Of a stretch of 64,000 nt of DNA, positions 17,814 through 27,190 are shown piece after piece. The position numbers and the translations under genes were made by a program. The notes below the pieces were generated by a model that was not told where the DNA came from, did no database searches, and was given only the letters and a program-made list of their open reading frames with translations. The DNA comes from Atopobium sp. oral taxon 416 (GTDB lineage Bacteria > Actinomycetota > Coriobacteriia > Coriobacteriales > Atopobiaceae): contig NZ_CP072380.1 of NCBI RefSeq assembly GCF_018128285.1, forward strand, positions 558,001 to 622,000. Direction: 5' to 3'. How positions within the stretch are numbered: the stretch's first letter is position 1; each line of letters starts with the position of its first letter.

Positions 17814-19220
17814 ATGGGGAGTATGGCTAAACGCGACACACACAATCCCAGCGCTACGATGAACTTGAAACCGATCATCAGCGAATCGGAAGTTCTAAAG
17901 CGCACCCGCATGCGGCATCGGATGCACCAGGTGACTGAGAACTCAGTGATCGCTGCAGGGGTAATGGTGCTCGCCACGCTTGCGGCGGTGCTCGTGGCCA
18001 ATACCCCGGCGGCCGACGCTGTTCAGACGGTGATGCAATGGCCGGTGGAGCTGCGCCTTGGGGATCTGGTCGGCAAGCTCTCCTTTGAGAGCTGCGTCAA
18101 TGATTTTTTGATGGCGATTTTCTTTCTGGAAGTGGGGATCGAGCTCAAATACGAGATGGTTGTCGGCCATCTTCGCTATCCCCGCCAGGCGATGGTGCCG
18201 ATGCTCGCTGCGGTGGGCGGCGTTGCAGTGCCCGCAATCATCTTTACCTGCCCCAACTGGGGTGGAGCGTCCCACGGCTGGGCGGTCCCGATCGCGACGG
18301 ATATCGCCTTTGCCCTAGGCGTGATGTCACTGGCGGGGGAGCGGGTGGTCCCGGCAACGAAAGTCTTCTTCCAAACCCTGGCGATTGCCGACGATATCCT
18401 CGCAATCGTCGTCCTCGCCCTCTTCTACGGGCAGTCCCCGAATATCGCTTGGTGCGCCGCTTCCGGTATCGTCGTGGTGGTGCTGGCCTGGTTGAACCAT
18501 GCAAAAGTCTATTCGCTCAAGCCCTACCTGATCATCGGCTTCGCCCTGTGGGTGTGCATGTACAACTCCGGCATCCACTCGACGCTGGCCGGGGTTATCT
18601 TGGCCCTCACGCTTCCCGTGAAGAGCGATGTGAAGCTTTTAAGCCTTTCAGATTGGCTCAAAGGGCAGTCCAGAGAGTTGGATGAGACCTACGATGAGGA
18701 TTATGCGATCTTAGGGCAGCGGGAGTTCACCGACTCCACCTACCAGATCGAGCGCATTTTGCACCGTGTCACCCCTCCGCTGCAGCGCGCGCAGCGCTAC
18801 TTCTCCACAGCGACCAACTTCGTGATTTTGCCCCTCTTTGCCTTTGTGAATGCCCAGGTCCGCTTGGTCGGGGTGGATATGGCAGCAGTTGTCAGTTCGC
18901 CGATCACCCGTGGTATCTACTTCGGTGCGGTACTCGGCAAGCCGATCGGGATCATCGGTGTGACGCTGTTGCTCGAGAAATTAGGATTTGCCCAGCTGCC
19001 GCGTGAGATGGATACGGTGCAGGTCGTGACGATGGGACTTATGGGCGGCGTCGGCTTCACGATGTCTATCCTGCTTTCGAACCTGGCCTTTGCCGAGCCT
19101 GAGCAGGTCCTGGCGGCCAAGTGCGCGATCATGGCGGCATCGGTGACTGCGGCGATCTCAGGGTTGGCCTTCCTCCACATCGCGGATGCGGTGCGGGGCT
19201 CCCGGCGATCACGGGTATAG
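17814..19220 (+). CDS. nhaA: Na+/H+ antiporter NhaA
   Basis: 468 residues, about 12 membrane segments. Exchanges sodium for protons across the cytoplasmic membrane. The ion-binding pair is visible as D193-D194 in LAIADDILAI, and the ATDIAFALGVMSL helix supplies the partner aspartate at 163. A hydrophilic loop of about 60 residues (TLPVKSDVKL to RVTPPLQ) is longer than in E. coli NhaA. The ATG at 17823 is also possible; GAGAAG and GGGGAG motifs lie close to both starts. Monocistronic. Confidence 0.93.
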   Translation: MGSMAKRDTHNPSATMNLKPIISESEVLKRTRMRHRMHQVTENSVIAAGVMVLATLAAVLVANTPAADAVQTVMQWPVELRLGDLVGKLSFESCVNDFLMAIFFLEVGIELKYEMVVGHLRYPRQAMVPMLAAVGGVAVPAIIFTCPNWGGASHGWAVPIATDIAFALGVMSLAGERVVPATKVFFQTLAIADDILAIVVLALFYGQSPNIAWCAASGIVVVVLAWLNHAKVYSLKPYLIIGFALWVCMYNSGIHSTLAGVILALTLPVKSDVKLLSLSDWLKGQSRELDETYDEDYAILGQREFTDSTYQIERILHRVTPPLQRAQRYFSTATNFVILPLFAFVNAQVRLVGVDMAAVVSSPITRGIYFGAVLGKPIGIIGVTLLLEKLGFAQLPREMDTVQVVTMGLMGGVGFTMSILLSNLAFAEPEQVLAAKCAIMAASVTAAISGLAFLHIADAVRGSRRSRV

Positions 19221-19235
19221 CGCTCAAGCGTGATC
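19207..19235. terminator. Weak hairpin between nhaA and a convergent small gene
   Basis: GATCACG and CGTGATC form a 7-bp stem with a 15-base loop that overlaps the nhaA stop and the convergent stop. No U-tract is evident. Confidence 0.3.
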
Positions 19236-19512
19236 AGGACAGCGTGCCGTAGGTATAACCCCAGCCGTGTGCGGTGATGATGGAATTGAGCTGCTCGACG
19301 AGGCGGGCGCGCTTGTAGTTACCTGCCGGCAGCAGCTGCAGGACTTCCATCAGATCCGGGTTCAGGTCATCCACTTCGCCGCGGGTGATCACATCGATGC
19401 TCGAGATGGAGCCGGACATATTGCCCTGGTAGAGCTCATCGACGAGCTTCTGGAGCTCTCCGTATTCGTCCGAGCGGGTGTTTTCATGTATGGAGGTGTA
19501 TTTCCTTTTCAT
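19234..19512 (-). CDS. Small protein of unknown function
   Basis: 92 residues from the ATG at 19512. Soluble, mixed charge, with a central VITRGEVDDLNPDLMEVLQLLPAG segment and a C-terminal NYKRARLVEQLNSIITAHGWGY helix that could be a small DNA- or protein-binding fold. No family recognised. The upstream frame continues for 31 more codons but reads like non-coding sequence. The Shine-Dalgarno is poor, so the start is uncertain. Confidence 0.55.
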   Translation of the reverse strand: MKRKYTSIHENTRSDEYGELQKLVDELYQGNMSGSISSIDVITRGEVDDLNPDLMEVLQLLPAGNYKRARLVEQLNSIITAHGWGYTYGTLS

Positions 19513-19627
19513 GAGGACATAGTAGCAGCTTTGCGTGAGATAGAAAACACAGGTTTTACGGAGTTGGTTTACTATGGGAGCACACCTAAAGCGACGGCAC
19601 ACCACCGTGCCTACAAAGGAGGACCGT

Positions 19628-20920
19628 ATGAGCAGTGCTTTTGCAAAGCTCTCGGATGCTGAACTTGATACAGCGATCAGCGATCTCGAAAGACAAGCCC
19701 AAGATTTGAAGGCTCAAAATCTCAAATTGGATATGGCGCGTGGCAAGCCGTCTGAGGAGCAGACCGATCTCTCCCGCCCGATGCTTGACTGCGTCAACTC
19801 AAAGTCAGATCTCGTTGACGGTGGAATCATGGTGAACAACTACGGCGGACCGGACGGCATCCCCTCTGCGCGCAAACTCGCGGCAGAGTATTTGGATGTC
19901 GATCCTGCCAATGTGATCGTCAGCGGCTCATCCAGCCTGAACCTGATGTATGACCTGGTAGCGAACGGCTACATGCACGGTATCGCCGGCAACAAGCCCT
20001 GGAGTCAGCAGGGGAAAGTGAAGTTTCTGTGCCCCTCCCCGGGCTATGACCGCCACTTTAAGGTAACCGCTTCGTTTGGCATCGAGAACGTCCCGGTCAC
20101 AATGGAGGATGACGGCCCGGATATGAGACAGGTCAAGCAGCTCGTAGAGGAAGACCCCACCGTCAAGGGCATCTGGTGCGTGCCGAAGTACTCCAACCCG
20201 ACCGGTGCGGTGTATGCGGATGAGGTAATCCGTGAGTTTGCAGCGCTGAAGCCTGCTGCCCCTGATTTCAGGATCTTTTGGGACAACGCGTACAAGGTAC
20301 ATACATTCAGAGGCGACGGTACTGATCAGCTCAACATCTTTGATGCCCTGAAGGAAGCGGGACAGACGGATCTGGTCTACGAGTTCGGCTCCACCGCGAA
20401 GATCACCTTCCCATCCAACGGTATCGCCTTCGTGACCGCATCGCCTGCGGATATGGCAGAGATCCGTGAGGCCTTCTCGGTCATGCGCGTCTCCCCGGAG
20501 AAGATCTCACAGCTGGCGCACGTGAAGTTCCTGAAGAATATGGACGGAATCAAAGCGCACATGAAGAAGCATGCAGAAATCGTGCGCCCGCACTTTGATC
20601 TGGTCGAGAAGAAGCTCTCCGAAGGCCTGGGCGATCTCGGGATCGCGACGTGGACCCACCCCGACGGCGGCTACTTCGTCTCGTTCGACGGGCCGCAGAA
20701 TTCGGCGACGGCGATCGTGTCGATGTGCGCGGGCCTCGGCGTAAGGCTCACCGCTGCCGGCGCGACCTGGCCCTACGGTAAGGATCCGAAGGATACCAAC
20801 ATCCGTATCGCCCCGACGTTTCCGAGCCTTGAGAGCTTAGGTGAGGCCCTCGACGTCTTCGTTGTGGCGGTCAAGCTCGTCTCTGCCCGCCTCGAGCGGG
20901 AGTCCCGTCAGACCAAATAG
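19628..20920 (+). CDS. PLP-dependent aminotransferase (aspartate aminotransferase-like)
   Basis: 430 residues; the ATG at 19628 follows an ideal AAAGGAGG, so the longer frame beginning at 19574 is rejected. Fold-type I aminotransferase. The Schiff-base lysine is K258 in EFGSTAKITF; NPTG at 190-193 and FWDNAY around D219 bind the cofactor. The overall text matches the less common actinobacterial/Firmicute aspartate aminotransferase group rather than E. coli AspC. Likely converts aspartate and 2-oxoglutarate to oxaloacetate and glutamate. Stands alone between convergent and downstream units. Confidence 0.85.
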   Translation: MSSAFAKLSDAELDTAISDLERQAQDLKAQNLKLDMARGKPSEEQTDLSRPMLDCVNSKSDLVDGGIMVNNYGGPDGIPSARKLAAEYLDVDPANVIVSGSSSLNLMYDLVANGYMHGIAGNKPWSQQGKVKFLCPSPGYDRHFKVTASFGIENVPVTMEDDGPDMRQVKQLVEEDPTVKGIWCVPKYSNPTGAVYADEVIREFAALKPAAPDFRIFWDNAYKVHTFRGDGTDQLNIFDALKEAGQTDLVYEFGSTAKITFPSNGIAFVTASPADMAEIREAFSVMRVSPEKISQLAHVKFLKNMDGIKAHMKKHAEIVRPHFDLVEKKLSEGLGDLGIATWTHPDGGYFVSFDGPQNSATAIVSMCAGLGVRLTAAGATWPYGKDPKDTNIRIAPTFPSLESLGEALDVFVVAVKLVSARLERESRQTK

Positions 20921-20971
20921 GCCTGAAAGGGTTGCGCACCTCACCGACGCTTCGGACATGGAGTAGTTGTA

Positions 20972-21017
20972 TATAATTTCTAGATGCAATCCTGCATAGT
21001 ATATATGTAGGATTGCA
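20972..21017 (+). promoter_or_regulatory. -10 box followed by a 33-bp near-perfect palindrome
   Basis: A consensus TATAAT at 20972-20977 is followed 7 bases later by TGCAATCCT (20985-20993) and its exact complement AGGATTGCA (21009-21017); the inner CATA/TATG also pair, with one mismatch between. The palindrome would lie at the 5' end of the transcript of the TPR-STAS-Tat-topA operon, either as an operator or as a 5' stabilising hairpin. The -35 is weak. Confidence 0.6.
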
Positions 21018-21085
21018 CTGTTAGAAGTGCAGGCGTCGTATCATTCACAGGATAGCGGGGCGCGCAAAGAGGAGAATGTTAGAGG

Positions 21086-22039
21086 ATGGCAAAGCAGTCA
21101 AAACATGTACGCAAACCGGCGAAGAAAGCAAAACACAAGCAAGTAGCTTCGCAGGGCGCCCATGGGACCGGAACGATCACCGATAGGGATCTGAAGCGCG
21201 CGGAGCGCTCCTTGAGCAAATCCAGAGGCCTCCAGACGAGCAAGTACAATACCCTCCATCTGAGCCTGCCCGTCAAGATCATCCTGATCATCTTTGTGGT
21301 GATCATCTCCATCTCGATGATGGTGCCATCGCTTGCCTCTGTCGTTGCGGGAAACCGGAAACAGGAAGAGCAGAAGCAACAGCGGCAACGGCAGAGCGAG
21401 GACACCGATGCCGCCGATGCCTCCGAGGGTGAGATCGACCAGCGCTACCAGGCGCTCGTCGGCGAGCAGCAGCAGAAAGTGGGTGAGGACTCCTCAAACC
21501 TTGCTGCACTTCTCAACGTGGGTAATACCTATATGCGGTGGGGTCATGCGCTGATGACAAGCGACCAGGCTTCAGGCGATGCCGACCACATCCACGATAT
21601 CTTTAACAAGGCGGTCGCCGCGTATGACCAGTACCTGTCGCAGAATGATTCTGACGCCGTGCGGGTCAATCGGGCGTACTCTCAGTATTACGGGGGAGAC
21701 ACCCAAGGTGCGATCGACTCACTGGTGACGCTGACGCAAAACGATGCCAACTTCGGTCCGGCCTGGCTGGCGCTCGGTACCCTCTATCAGGGACAGGGCG
21801 ATATCGATGACGCAAAGAATGCCTACAACCAGGCGATCGCGGTTGAGCCGAACGATGAGTATGGATCTAAGTCGGCGGCGCAGAGTGCCCTGCAGGCAAT
21901 TGCACAGAGAGAAAGTGCAGCCCAATCGAAGCAGCATGCACAGGGCGATGGTGACAGCTCTCAGAGCACTCCTTCTGGTGACTCCTCAGGCGGATCGCTG
22001 CAGGGCGATCTCTCTGATGCCACCGGTACGGGTGAATAG
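21086..22039 (+). CDS. Membrane-anchored TPR protein
   Basis: 317 residues. A very basic N-terminus (residues 1-55) precedes one membrane helix at about 62-86, then a Gln/Glu-rich linker and tetratricopeptide-like repeats (for example FGPAWLALGTLYQGQGDIDDAKNA). The tail is Ser/Gly/Asp-rich. The orientation puts the repeats outside the cytoplasm by the positive-inside rule. First gene of the operon; 17 bases before the STAS gene. Function unknown, presumably protein-protein interaction. Confidence 0.8.
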   Translation: MAKQSKHVRKPAKKAKHKQVASQGAHGTGTITDRDLKRAERSLSKSRGLQTSKYNTLHLSLPVKIILIIFVVIISISMMVPSLASVVAGNRKQEEQKQQRQRQSEDTDAADASEGEIDQRYQALVGEQQQKVGEDSSNLAALLNVGNTYMRWGHALMTSDQASGDADHIHDIFNKAVAAYDQYLSQNDSDAVRVNRAYSQYYGGDTQGAIDSLVTLTQNDANFGPAWLALGTLYQGQGDIDDAKNAYNQAIAVEPNDEYGSKSAAQSALQAIAQRESAAQSKQHAQGDGDSSQSTPSGDSSGGSLQGDLSDATGTGE

Positions 22040-22056
22040 AAAGGAAACGTACGGGT

Positions 22057-22368
22057 ATGCCTTTACAGATTAGCGTTGCAGCGAAGGACACCGGCTCTAA
22101 GGTTACGGTAGCCGGGGAGGTGGACGTCTCGAATGCCTCAGAGCTCAGGGATGCCCTTAAGAAAGCTATGGCGCAGCACACAGGCGACGTTGCAGTCGAT
22201 ATGGCCGACGTCTCCTACATCGATTCCACCGGGATCGGCGTTCTCGTCGGAGCGGCTCACGCGGCTTTTGACAAGGGCACAAAGCTTATCATTCAGAAAC
22301 CCCAGAGCAATGTTGAACGCGTCCTCAATCTGTTAGGGATTGAAGACCAGCTCAATATTGAACACTAA
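22057..22368 (+). CDS. STAS-domain protein (anti-sigma factor antagonist family)
   Basis: 103 residues, a single STAS domain. The conserved phosphoserine site is present as YIDSTGIGVLVG with S57. Family members bind an anti-sigma kinase and are inactivated by phosphorylation at this serine. No kinase or sigma factor gene is adjacent, so the partner is unknown. Lies between the TPR gene and tatB in an operon with short gaps. Confidence 0.88.
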   Translation: MPLQISVAAKDTGSKVTVAGEVDVSNASELRDALKKAMAQHTGDVAVDMADVSYIDSTGIGVLVGAAHAAFDKGTKLIIQKPQSNVERVLNLLGIEDQLNIEH

Positions 22369-22405
22369 CGTGTCGGAAGCGTGTGGCATGGCGGAGGTAT
22401 AGCGC

Positions 22406-23215
22406 GTGTTTGGTATTGGTGAAACCGAATTTGTAATCATCTTGATCTTTGCCTTCCTGATCTTTGGCCCGGACAAGCTGCCCGGAATGGGGCGTACTAT
22501 CGGCCGGGCGTTCCGTCAGTTCAGGGATGCGCAGGACAATGTGACAAAAGTGGTCCAGTCTGAGATCGTGGACCCGATCAACTCCGGCATGAATGAGCCG
22601 GCGGCAAAGAAGCGGGCTGAAGCTGCGAAAGCAGCGCAGGCCGAGGATGCGGACATCGAGTCTGCATCTGGTGCGGCTACGGCGAGCGCAACGGCCGCAA
22701 AGCCCGAAACCTTTGCGCAGCGCAAGGCGCGCCTCGAGCGTGAACGCAAGGCTAAGGAGAACAGCGAAGCTCAGACAAATGCCGCGTTCGATAGGAGCGA
22801 TACGGATGAGGCAGGGGAGTCACGCCCCGGTGCGGATTCGGATGAGGATCTCCCTGCTGCGGCGAAGACCAGGCCGGTCAAGCCCTCGCTTGCTGACCTC
22901 TATGCGATGACTCCGAAATCCCATGCAGCGCTCGGCGCGAAAGAGGAATCTGTTGCAAAGCAGGCTGGGGCACCGTCTGCCGCTGAGGCGAAGCAGCCTC
23001 AAGCGGAGACACCGAAACCTGTTCAGGAAGAGCAGCCGGCTGCAGGGCAGGCAGCACCTGCCGATCAGCAGACATCTGCCCCTGCGGCGCCACAGGCTCA
23101 GCCGGCAAAGGAGAGGGTAGGCGAAAGCGCTTCAAAACCGGCCGGTGCAGCCCCAGAGTCTGAAAGCACTGCGACCAGCGAACCTGCTACCACAACCGGA
23201 GAGGAGGATGACTGA
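22406..23215 (+). CDS. tatB: Twin-arginine translocase subunit TatA/TatB
   Basis: 269 residues from a GTG with GGAGG upstream. The N-terminal membrane helix and hinge read FGIGETEFVIILIFAFLIFGP followed by an amphipathic helix, the TatA/B pattern. The long Ala/Lys/Glu/Pro-rich tail (over 200 residues) and the adjacency to tatC suggest TatB, but TatA-type function cannot be excluded. It overlaps tatC by one base. Confidence 0.87.
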   Translation: MFGIGETEFVIILIFAFLIFGPDKLPGMGRTIGRAFRQFRDAQDNVTKVVQSEIVDPINSGMNEPAAKKRAEAAKAAQAEDADIESASGAATASATAAKPETFAQRKARLERERKAKENSEAQTNAAFDRSDTDEAGESRPGADSDEDLPAAAKTRPVKPSLADLYAMTPKSHAALGAKEESVAKQAGAPSAAEAKQPQAETPKPVQEEQPAAGQAAPADQQTSAPAAPQAQPAKERVGESASKPAGAAPESESTATSEPATTTGEEDD

Positions 23216-24006
23216 TGCCGATCGGTCCAGCACGGATGCCCCTGCGCGATCACTTAGGAGAGCTCAGGCGGCGTCTCACGATTGTTATTGTTTCTGTGTT
23301 GGCGACGGCGGTCGTGATCTACTTTGCTACCCCGACGCTGATCGATATTCTGCTCGACCCATTGCGCAGCGTGATGGGCGCAGACGCAAGGCTGACGGTC
23401 CTCACGATCCTCGGTGGCTTTACGATCCGCTTTAAGGTCGCGTTCTTCTTCGGGCTGATCATCTGCACCCCGATCATCATCTGGGAGATCATGGCATTCT
23501 TTCTGCCTGCACTGAAGGAGAGTGAACGCAAGTGGGTCATCCCGACGGTGGCTGCCCTCGTTATCCTCTTCTTCCTAGGTATGATCTTTTGCTACTTCGT
23601 GATTCAGCGTGCCGCCTTCGGTTGGCTGCTCCAGCAGACGAACGAATTTGCCGATCCGCTCTACAACGCTGAGGATTACCTGGACATCTTTATGAAATTG
23701 GAGGTCGGTTTCGGGATCGCCTTTGAGATCCCTCTGGTGATCTTCTACCTCTCGATCTTCCACATCGTGCCCTATTCGAAGTTCCGCGCGAACTGGCGCT
23801 ATATCTACATCGGTCTCATGACCCTGTCAGGTATCATTACGCCGGATGCCTCCCCGGTCACGATGCTGCTGATGTTCGGGGCTCTGATCGGCCTGTACGA
23901 GATCGCGCTTGCGATCGCCCGCCGGATTATCATCAACCGTGACGGCAAGGCGGCGCTAAAATGGACGCGCGAAGACTACGAAGAGCATGAATTTGATGAA
24001 GAATAG
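23215..24006 (+). CDS. tatC: Twin-arginine translocase subunit TatC
   Basis: 263 residues, six membrane helices. Receptor of the Tat system that exports folded proteins. The N-terminal signal-peptide binding segment HLGELRRRL is at 13-21, with the conserved glutamate in the third helix region (KLEVGFGIAFEIPL) and TPD in the late periplasmic loop. Translation is coupled to tatB through the shared A of TGATG. Confidence 0.95.
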   Translation: MPIGPARMPLRDHLGELRRRLTIVIVSVLATAVVIYFATPTLIDILLDPLRSVMGADARLTVLTILGGFTIRFKVAFFFGLIICTPIIIWEIMAFFLPALKESERKWVIPTVAALVILFFLGMIFCYFVIQRAAFGWLLQQTNEFADPLYNAEDYLDIFMKLEVGFGIAFEIPLVIFYLSIFHIVPYSKFRANWRYIYIGLMTLSGIITPDASPVTMLLMFGALIGLYEIALAIARRIIINRDGKAALKWTREDYEEHEFDEE

Positions 24007-24017
24007 AGGATAGATCC

Positions 24018-26552
24018 TTGATACTGGTCGTTACCGAGAAAAATGATGCGGCGACGCAGATCGCGCGGCTGCTGAGTGAGTCGGGAAAACCGAAAGCTGA
24101 CAGAGTCTACAGCACACCCATCTACTGCTTTAAGCACGACGGGGAAGATTGGGTGACTATCGGACTCAGGGGCCACATTATGGCTCCTGGTTTTCCTCAC
24201 GAGCTGAAATACTCCAAGAAAGAAGGCTGGTACGGCTTAACTGACGGCGGGGAGAAGCTGCCGGCGCACCTGCCGGACACCCTGGCGAAGCCGCCCTACC
24301 CGAAAGCAAAAAACGGCCGCATCAGGAAACCGTTTGAAGCCGACGGCGTGGACATCAAGGGCTGGAAGATCCCGGCGCTGCCTTACCTGGTCTGGTCCCC
24401 GATCGAGAAAGTCCCCGCTGAGAAGGAGATCATCCGCTCGCTCAAGAACCTCGCCAAAAAGGCAGATTCCATCATCATCGCCACCGACTTCGACCGAGAG
24501 GGCGAGCTGATCGGCTCTGACGCGCTGCGCCAGGTGCGCCAGGTCGCTCCGAATACCCCAGTGTCCCGTGCACGCTATTCTGCTTTCACGAAACAGGAGA
24601 TCACCCACGCCTTTACGCACTTAGTGCCGCTCGACCAGGATCTGGCGGATGCCGGCGAGAGCCGCCAGTACATCGACCTGATCTGGGGCGCCGCGCTGAC
24701 GAGGTATTTGACGACGGCGAGATTCGCAGGACTGGGGAACACCCGCTCCGCAGGCCGCGTTCAGACCCCGACACTGGCACTGGTCGTACAGCGCGAAAAA
24801 GAGCGTGAAGCCTTTGTACCGAAACCTTACTGGGTTATTTCCGGAGAGCTCTCGCATGCGGATGACACCTTTAAGGTCCGCCACACGACGGCACGCTTCT
24901 GGGATAAGGACAAAGCCGACGTGGCCTACAGCGCTGTCAAAGACGCGAAAAAGGCTAAGGTCGTCGACGTCACGAAGAAGAGCCGCACCGTGCGTCCCCC
25001 TGCGCCGTTCAACACCACCTCACTGCAGGCTGCTGCAGCCGCAGAGGGGCTGGCACCGGGCCGAACGATGCGGATCGCTGAGTCGCTCTATATGCGCGGC
25101 CTGATCTCCTATCCGCGTGTCGATAATACCGTCTATCCGCATTCTCTTGACCTCAAGGAGACGGTCTTTGCGCTCTCGGGCGTCCCGCAGTACTCCAAGG
25201 TGTGCCGTGAGCTGATGGCACAGCCAAGGCTGACCGCGACCCGTGGCCGGCAGGAGACTACGGACCACCCGCCTATCTATCCGACCGCAGCCGCCGATCC
25301 CACTACGCTGACCGGTGCAGACTGGAAACTCTATAACCTGATCGCCCGTAGATTCCTGGCGACCCTCATGGGTCCCGCTACGATCGAAAGCACCAAACTC
25401 ACCTTTGATATCGCCAAAGAGCCGTTCCAGGCCACCGGCGATGTGCTCGCCAAAGCAGGCTTCAGGGCGATCTACCCGTACGGCTTAAAGAAGGACGAGC
25501 AGCTCCCGCCCCTTAAGGTTGGGGACGTCTGCACAGTCGAGCATCTCAATATGGATGCCAAGGCGACGGAGCCGCCGGCGCGTTACAGCCAGGGCAAGCT
25601 GATCCAGGAGATGGAGAAGCACAATCTGGGAACCAAATCCACCCGCGCCTCCATCATCGATAGACTTTACGAGGTCAAATACCTCAGGAATAACCCGATC
25701 GAGCCTTCGCAGCTCGGTATGGCGGTGATCGAGGTGTTGCATACCTACGCCCCGCACATCACGACGCCGGACATGACGAGCGAGCTTGAGCAGGATATGA
25801 ATCAGGTGGCCGAGGGCAAAGAGACCCAGGCTGAAGTCGTAGACCACTCCCGTGCACTGCTCGCAGGCATGCTCGATGCGCTGATCGTGCACGAGGAGGA
25901 TCTGAGCGACGCAATTGCGGATGCGCTCACCGCTGACGCAAGGATCGGCGTGTGCCCGAAGTGTGGGCACGACCTGGTCGTGAAGAGCTCTGCGAAGACC
26001 CACTCCAGCTTTGTGGGCTGTACGAATTGGCCTGACTGTGACGTCACCTATCCGCTCCCCCGGGGACGCATTGAGGCCCTCGAGGGGGATGCCGCAGTTT
26101 GCCCCGAGTGTGGCGCGCCCCGCATCAAGGTACACCCGTTCCGCAGCCGCGCCTACGAGATGTGTGTCAATCCCAAATGTCCAACCAACTATGAACCGGA
26201 TGTGGTTGTGGGAGAGTGCCCGGCCTGCGCCAAAGAAGGCAAGAAGGCTAAGCTGATTGCGCACAAGTCAGAGAAGACCGGCAAGCGGTTTATCCGCTGT
26301 GAGAACTATGAGGAGTGCGGGACGAGCTATCCGTTGCCGGCCCGTGGTAAACTGGAAGCGACCGGGGAGACCTGCCCTGCCTGTGGTGCCCCGTCTGTGA
26401 TCGTCCACACCGCGCGCGGGCCTTGGAAGCTCTGCCCGAATCCGAAGTGCCCGGATAACCAGAAGCGTGTTGCGGCACGGGGTAGTAGACGGCGTGGAGG
26501 TACCCGTACGCGCAGAAGTGCGCGTACTTCCAGGAAGACGACGAAGGCATGA
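24018..26552 (+). CDS. topA: Type IA DNA topoisomerase I
   Basis: 844 residues from a TTG with AGAGGA upstream. Relaxes negative supercoils. TOPRIM acidic residues are E7 and D157/D159/E161 in ATDFDREGELIG; the active-site tyrosine is Y365 in LISYPRVDNT; GRVQTPTLALVV precedes it. Four cysteine clusters of the form CPxCG/CxxC fill the last 200 residues, followed by an Arg/Lys-rich tail. The N-terminal text (GLRGHIMAP, spacing of motifs) looks closer to archaeal topoisomerase I than to E. coli TopA. The ATGA overlap couples it to tmk. Confidence 0.93.
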   Translation: MILVVTEKNDAATQIARLLSESGKPKADRVYSTPIYCFKHDGEDWVTIGLRGHIMAPGFPHELKYSKKEGWYGLTDGGEKLPAHLPDTLAKPPYPKAKNGRIRKPFEADGVDIKGWKIPALPYLVWSPIEKVPAEKEIIRSLKNLAKKADSIIIATDFDREGELIGSDALRQVRQVAPNTPVSRARYSAFTKQEITHAFTHLVPLDQDLADAGESRQYIDLIWGAALTRYLTTARFAGLGNTRSAGRVQTPTLALVVQREKEREAFVPKPYWVISGELSHADDTFKVRHTTARFWDKDKADVAYSAVKDAKKAKVVDVTKKSRTVRPPAPFNTTSLQAAAAAEGLAPGRTMRIAESLYMRGLISYPRVDNTVYPHSLDLKETVFALSGVPQYSKVCRELMAQPRLTATRGRQETTDHPPIYPTAAADPTTLTGADWKLYNLIARRFLATLMGPATIESTKLTFDIAKEPFQATGDVLAKAGFRAIYPYGLKKDEQLPPLKVGDVCTVEHLNMDAKATEPPARYSQGKLIQEMEKHNLGTKSTRASIIDRLYEVKYLRNNPIEPSQLGMAVIEVLHTYAPHITTPDMTSELEQDMNQVAEGKETQAEVVDHSRALLAGMLDALIVHEEDLSDAIADALTADARIGVCPKCGHDLVVKSSAKTHSSFVGCTNWPDCDVTYPLPRGRIEALEGDAAVCPECGAPRIKVHPFRSRAYEMCVNPKCPTNYEPDVVVGECPACAKEGKKAKLIAHKSEKTGKRFIRCENYEECGTSYPLPARGKLEATGETCPACGAPSVIVHTARGPWKLCPNPKCPDNQKRVAARGSRRRGGTRTRRSARTSRKTTKA

Positions 26553-27190
26553 GAGACGGGCTCTTTATCAGCTTTGAGGGGATCGATGGGTGCGGCAAGT
26601 CAACCCAGGTAGCGCGGCTCGCTAAATGCCTGAAAGGCCAAGGCCATGAGGTGGTGTGTACCCGTGAGCCGGGTGGTACGCGCATCTCAGAGAAGATCCG
26701 CATGATCCTACTTAACCCTGCCAATACAGAGCTGGCACCGATAACCGAACTTCTGCTCTTGGAAGCCTCACGGGCACAGCTCGTACAGGAGGTCATTCTC
26801 CCCGCACTTGAGCGGGGCGCGATTGTCCTGAGTGATCGCTATGCGGATTCGACCTCAGCCTATCAGGAGGCGGGTCGAGCCCTTCAGCATGCAGAAGTGG
26901 TGCAGGCAAACAAGCTCGGCACCTGTGGGGTTGAACCTGACATCACCTTTCTGATGGATATGAACCCTCACGAAGCGCTCGCGCGCGCTATGGAGCACGG
27001 GGCAGACCGAATTGAAGCAGCAGGGATCGCTTTTCAGGAGCGGGTTCGGCAGGGGTACCTCACGCTGGTCAAAGAGTATCCTAACCGTATTCAGGTGATC
27101 GACGCCTCCATGTCGCTCGAGGAGGTCTCCATATCGATCGATCAGGTGCTTGCGAAAGAACTTGACAGACGCGAGGTTCACCATGACTGA
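26549..27190 (+). CDS. tmk: Thymidylate kinase
   Basis: 213 residues. Phosphorylates dTMP to dTDP. The P-loop FEGIDGCGKST occupies residues 9-19, TREPGG is the substrate-binding DR/REPGG motif, and SDRYADSTSAYQ carries the DRY/H motif. Overlaps topA by 4 bases and holB by 8, so the three are translationally coupled. Confidence 0.95.
   Translation: MRDGLFISFEGIDGCGKSTQVARLAKCLKGQGHEVVCTREPGGTRISEKIRMILLNPANTELAPITELLLLEASRAQLVQEVILPALERGAIVLSDRYADSTSAYQEAGRALQHAEVVQANKLGTCGVEPDITFLMDMNPHEALARAMEHGADRIEAAGIAFQERVRQGYLTLVKEYPNRIQVIDASMSLEEVSISIDQVLAKELDRREVHHD

Noticed and set aside
25485-26264. A 259-codon minus-strand frame inside topA
   Set aside because: Lies entirely opposite conserved topoisomerase sequence and has no independent signals.
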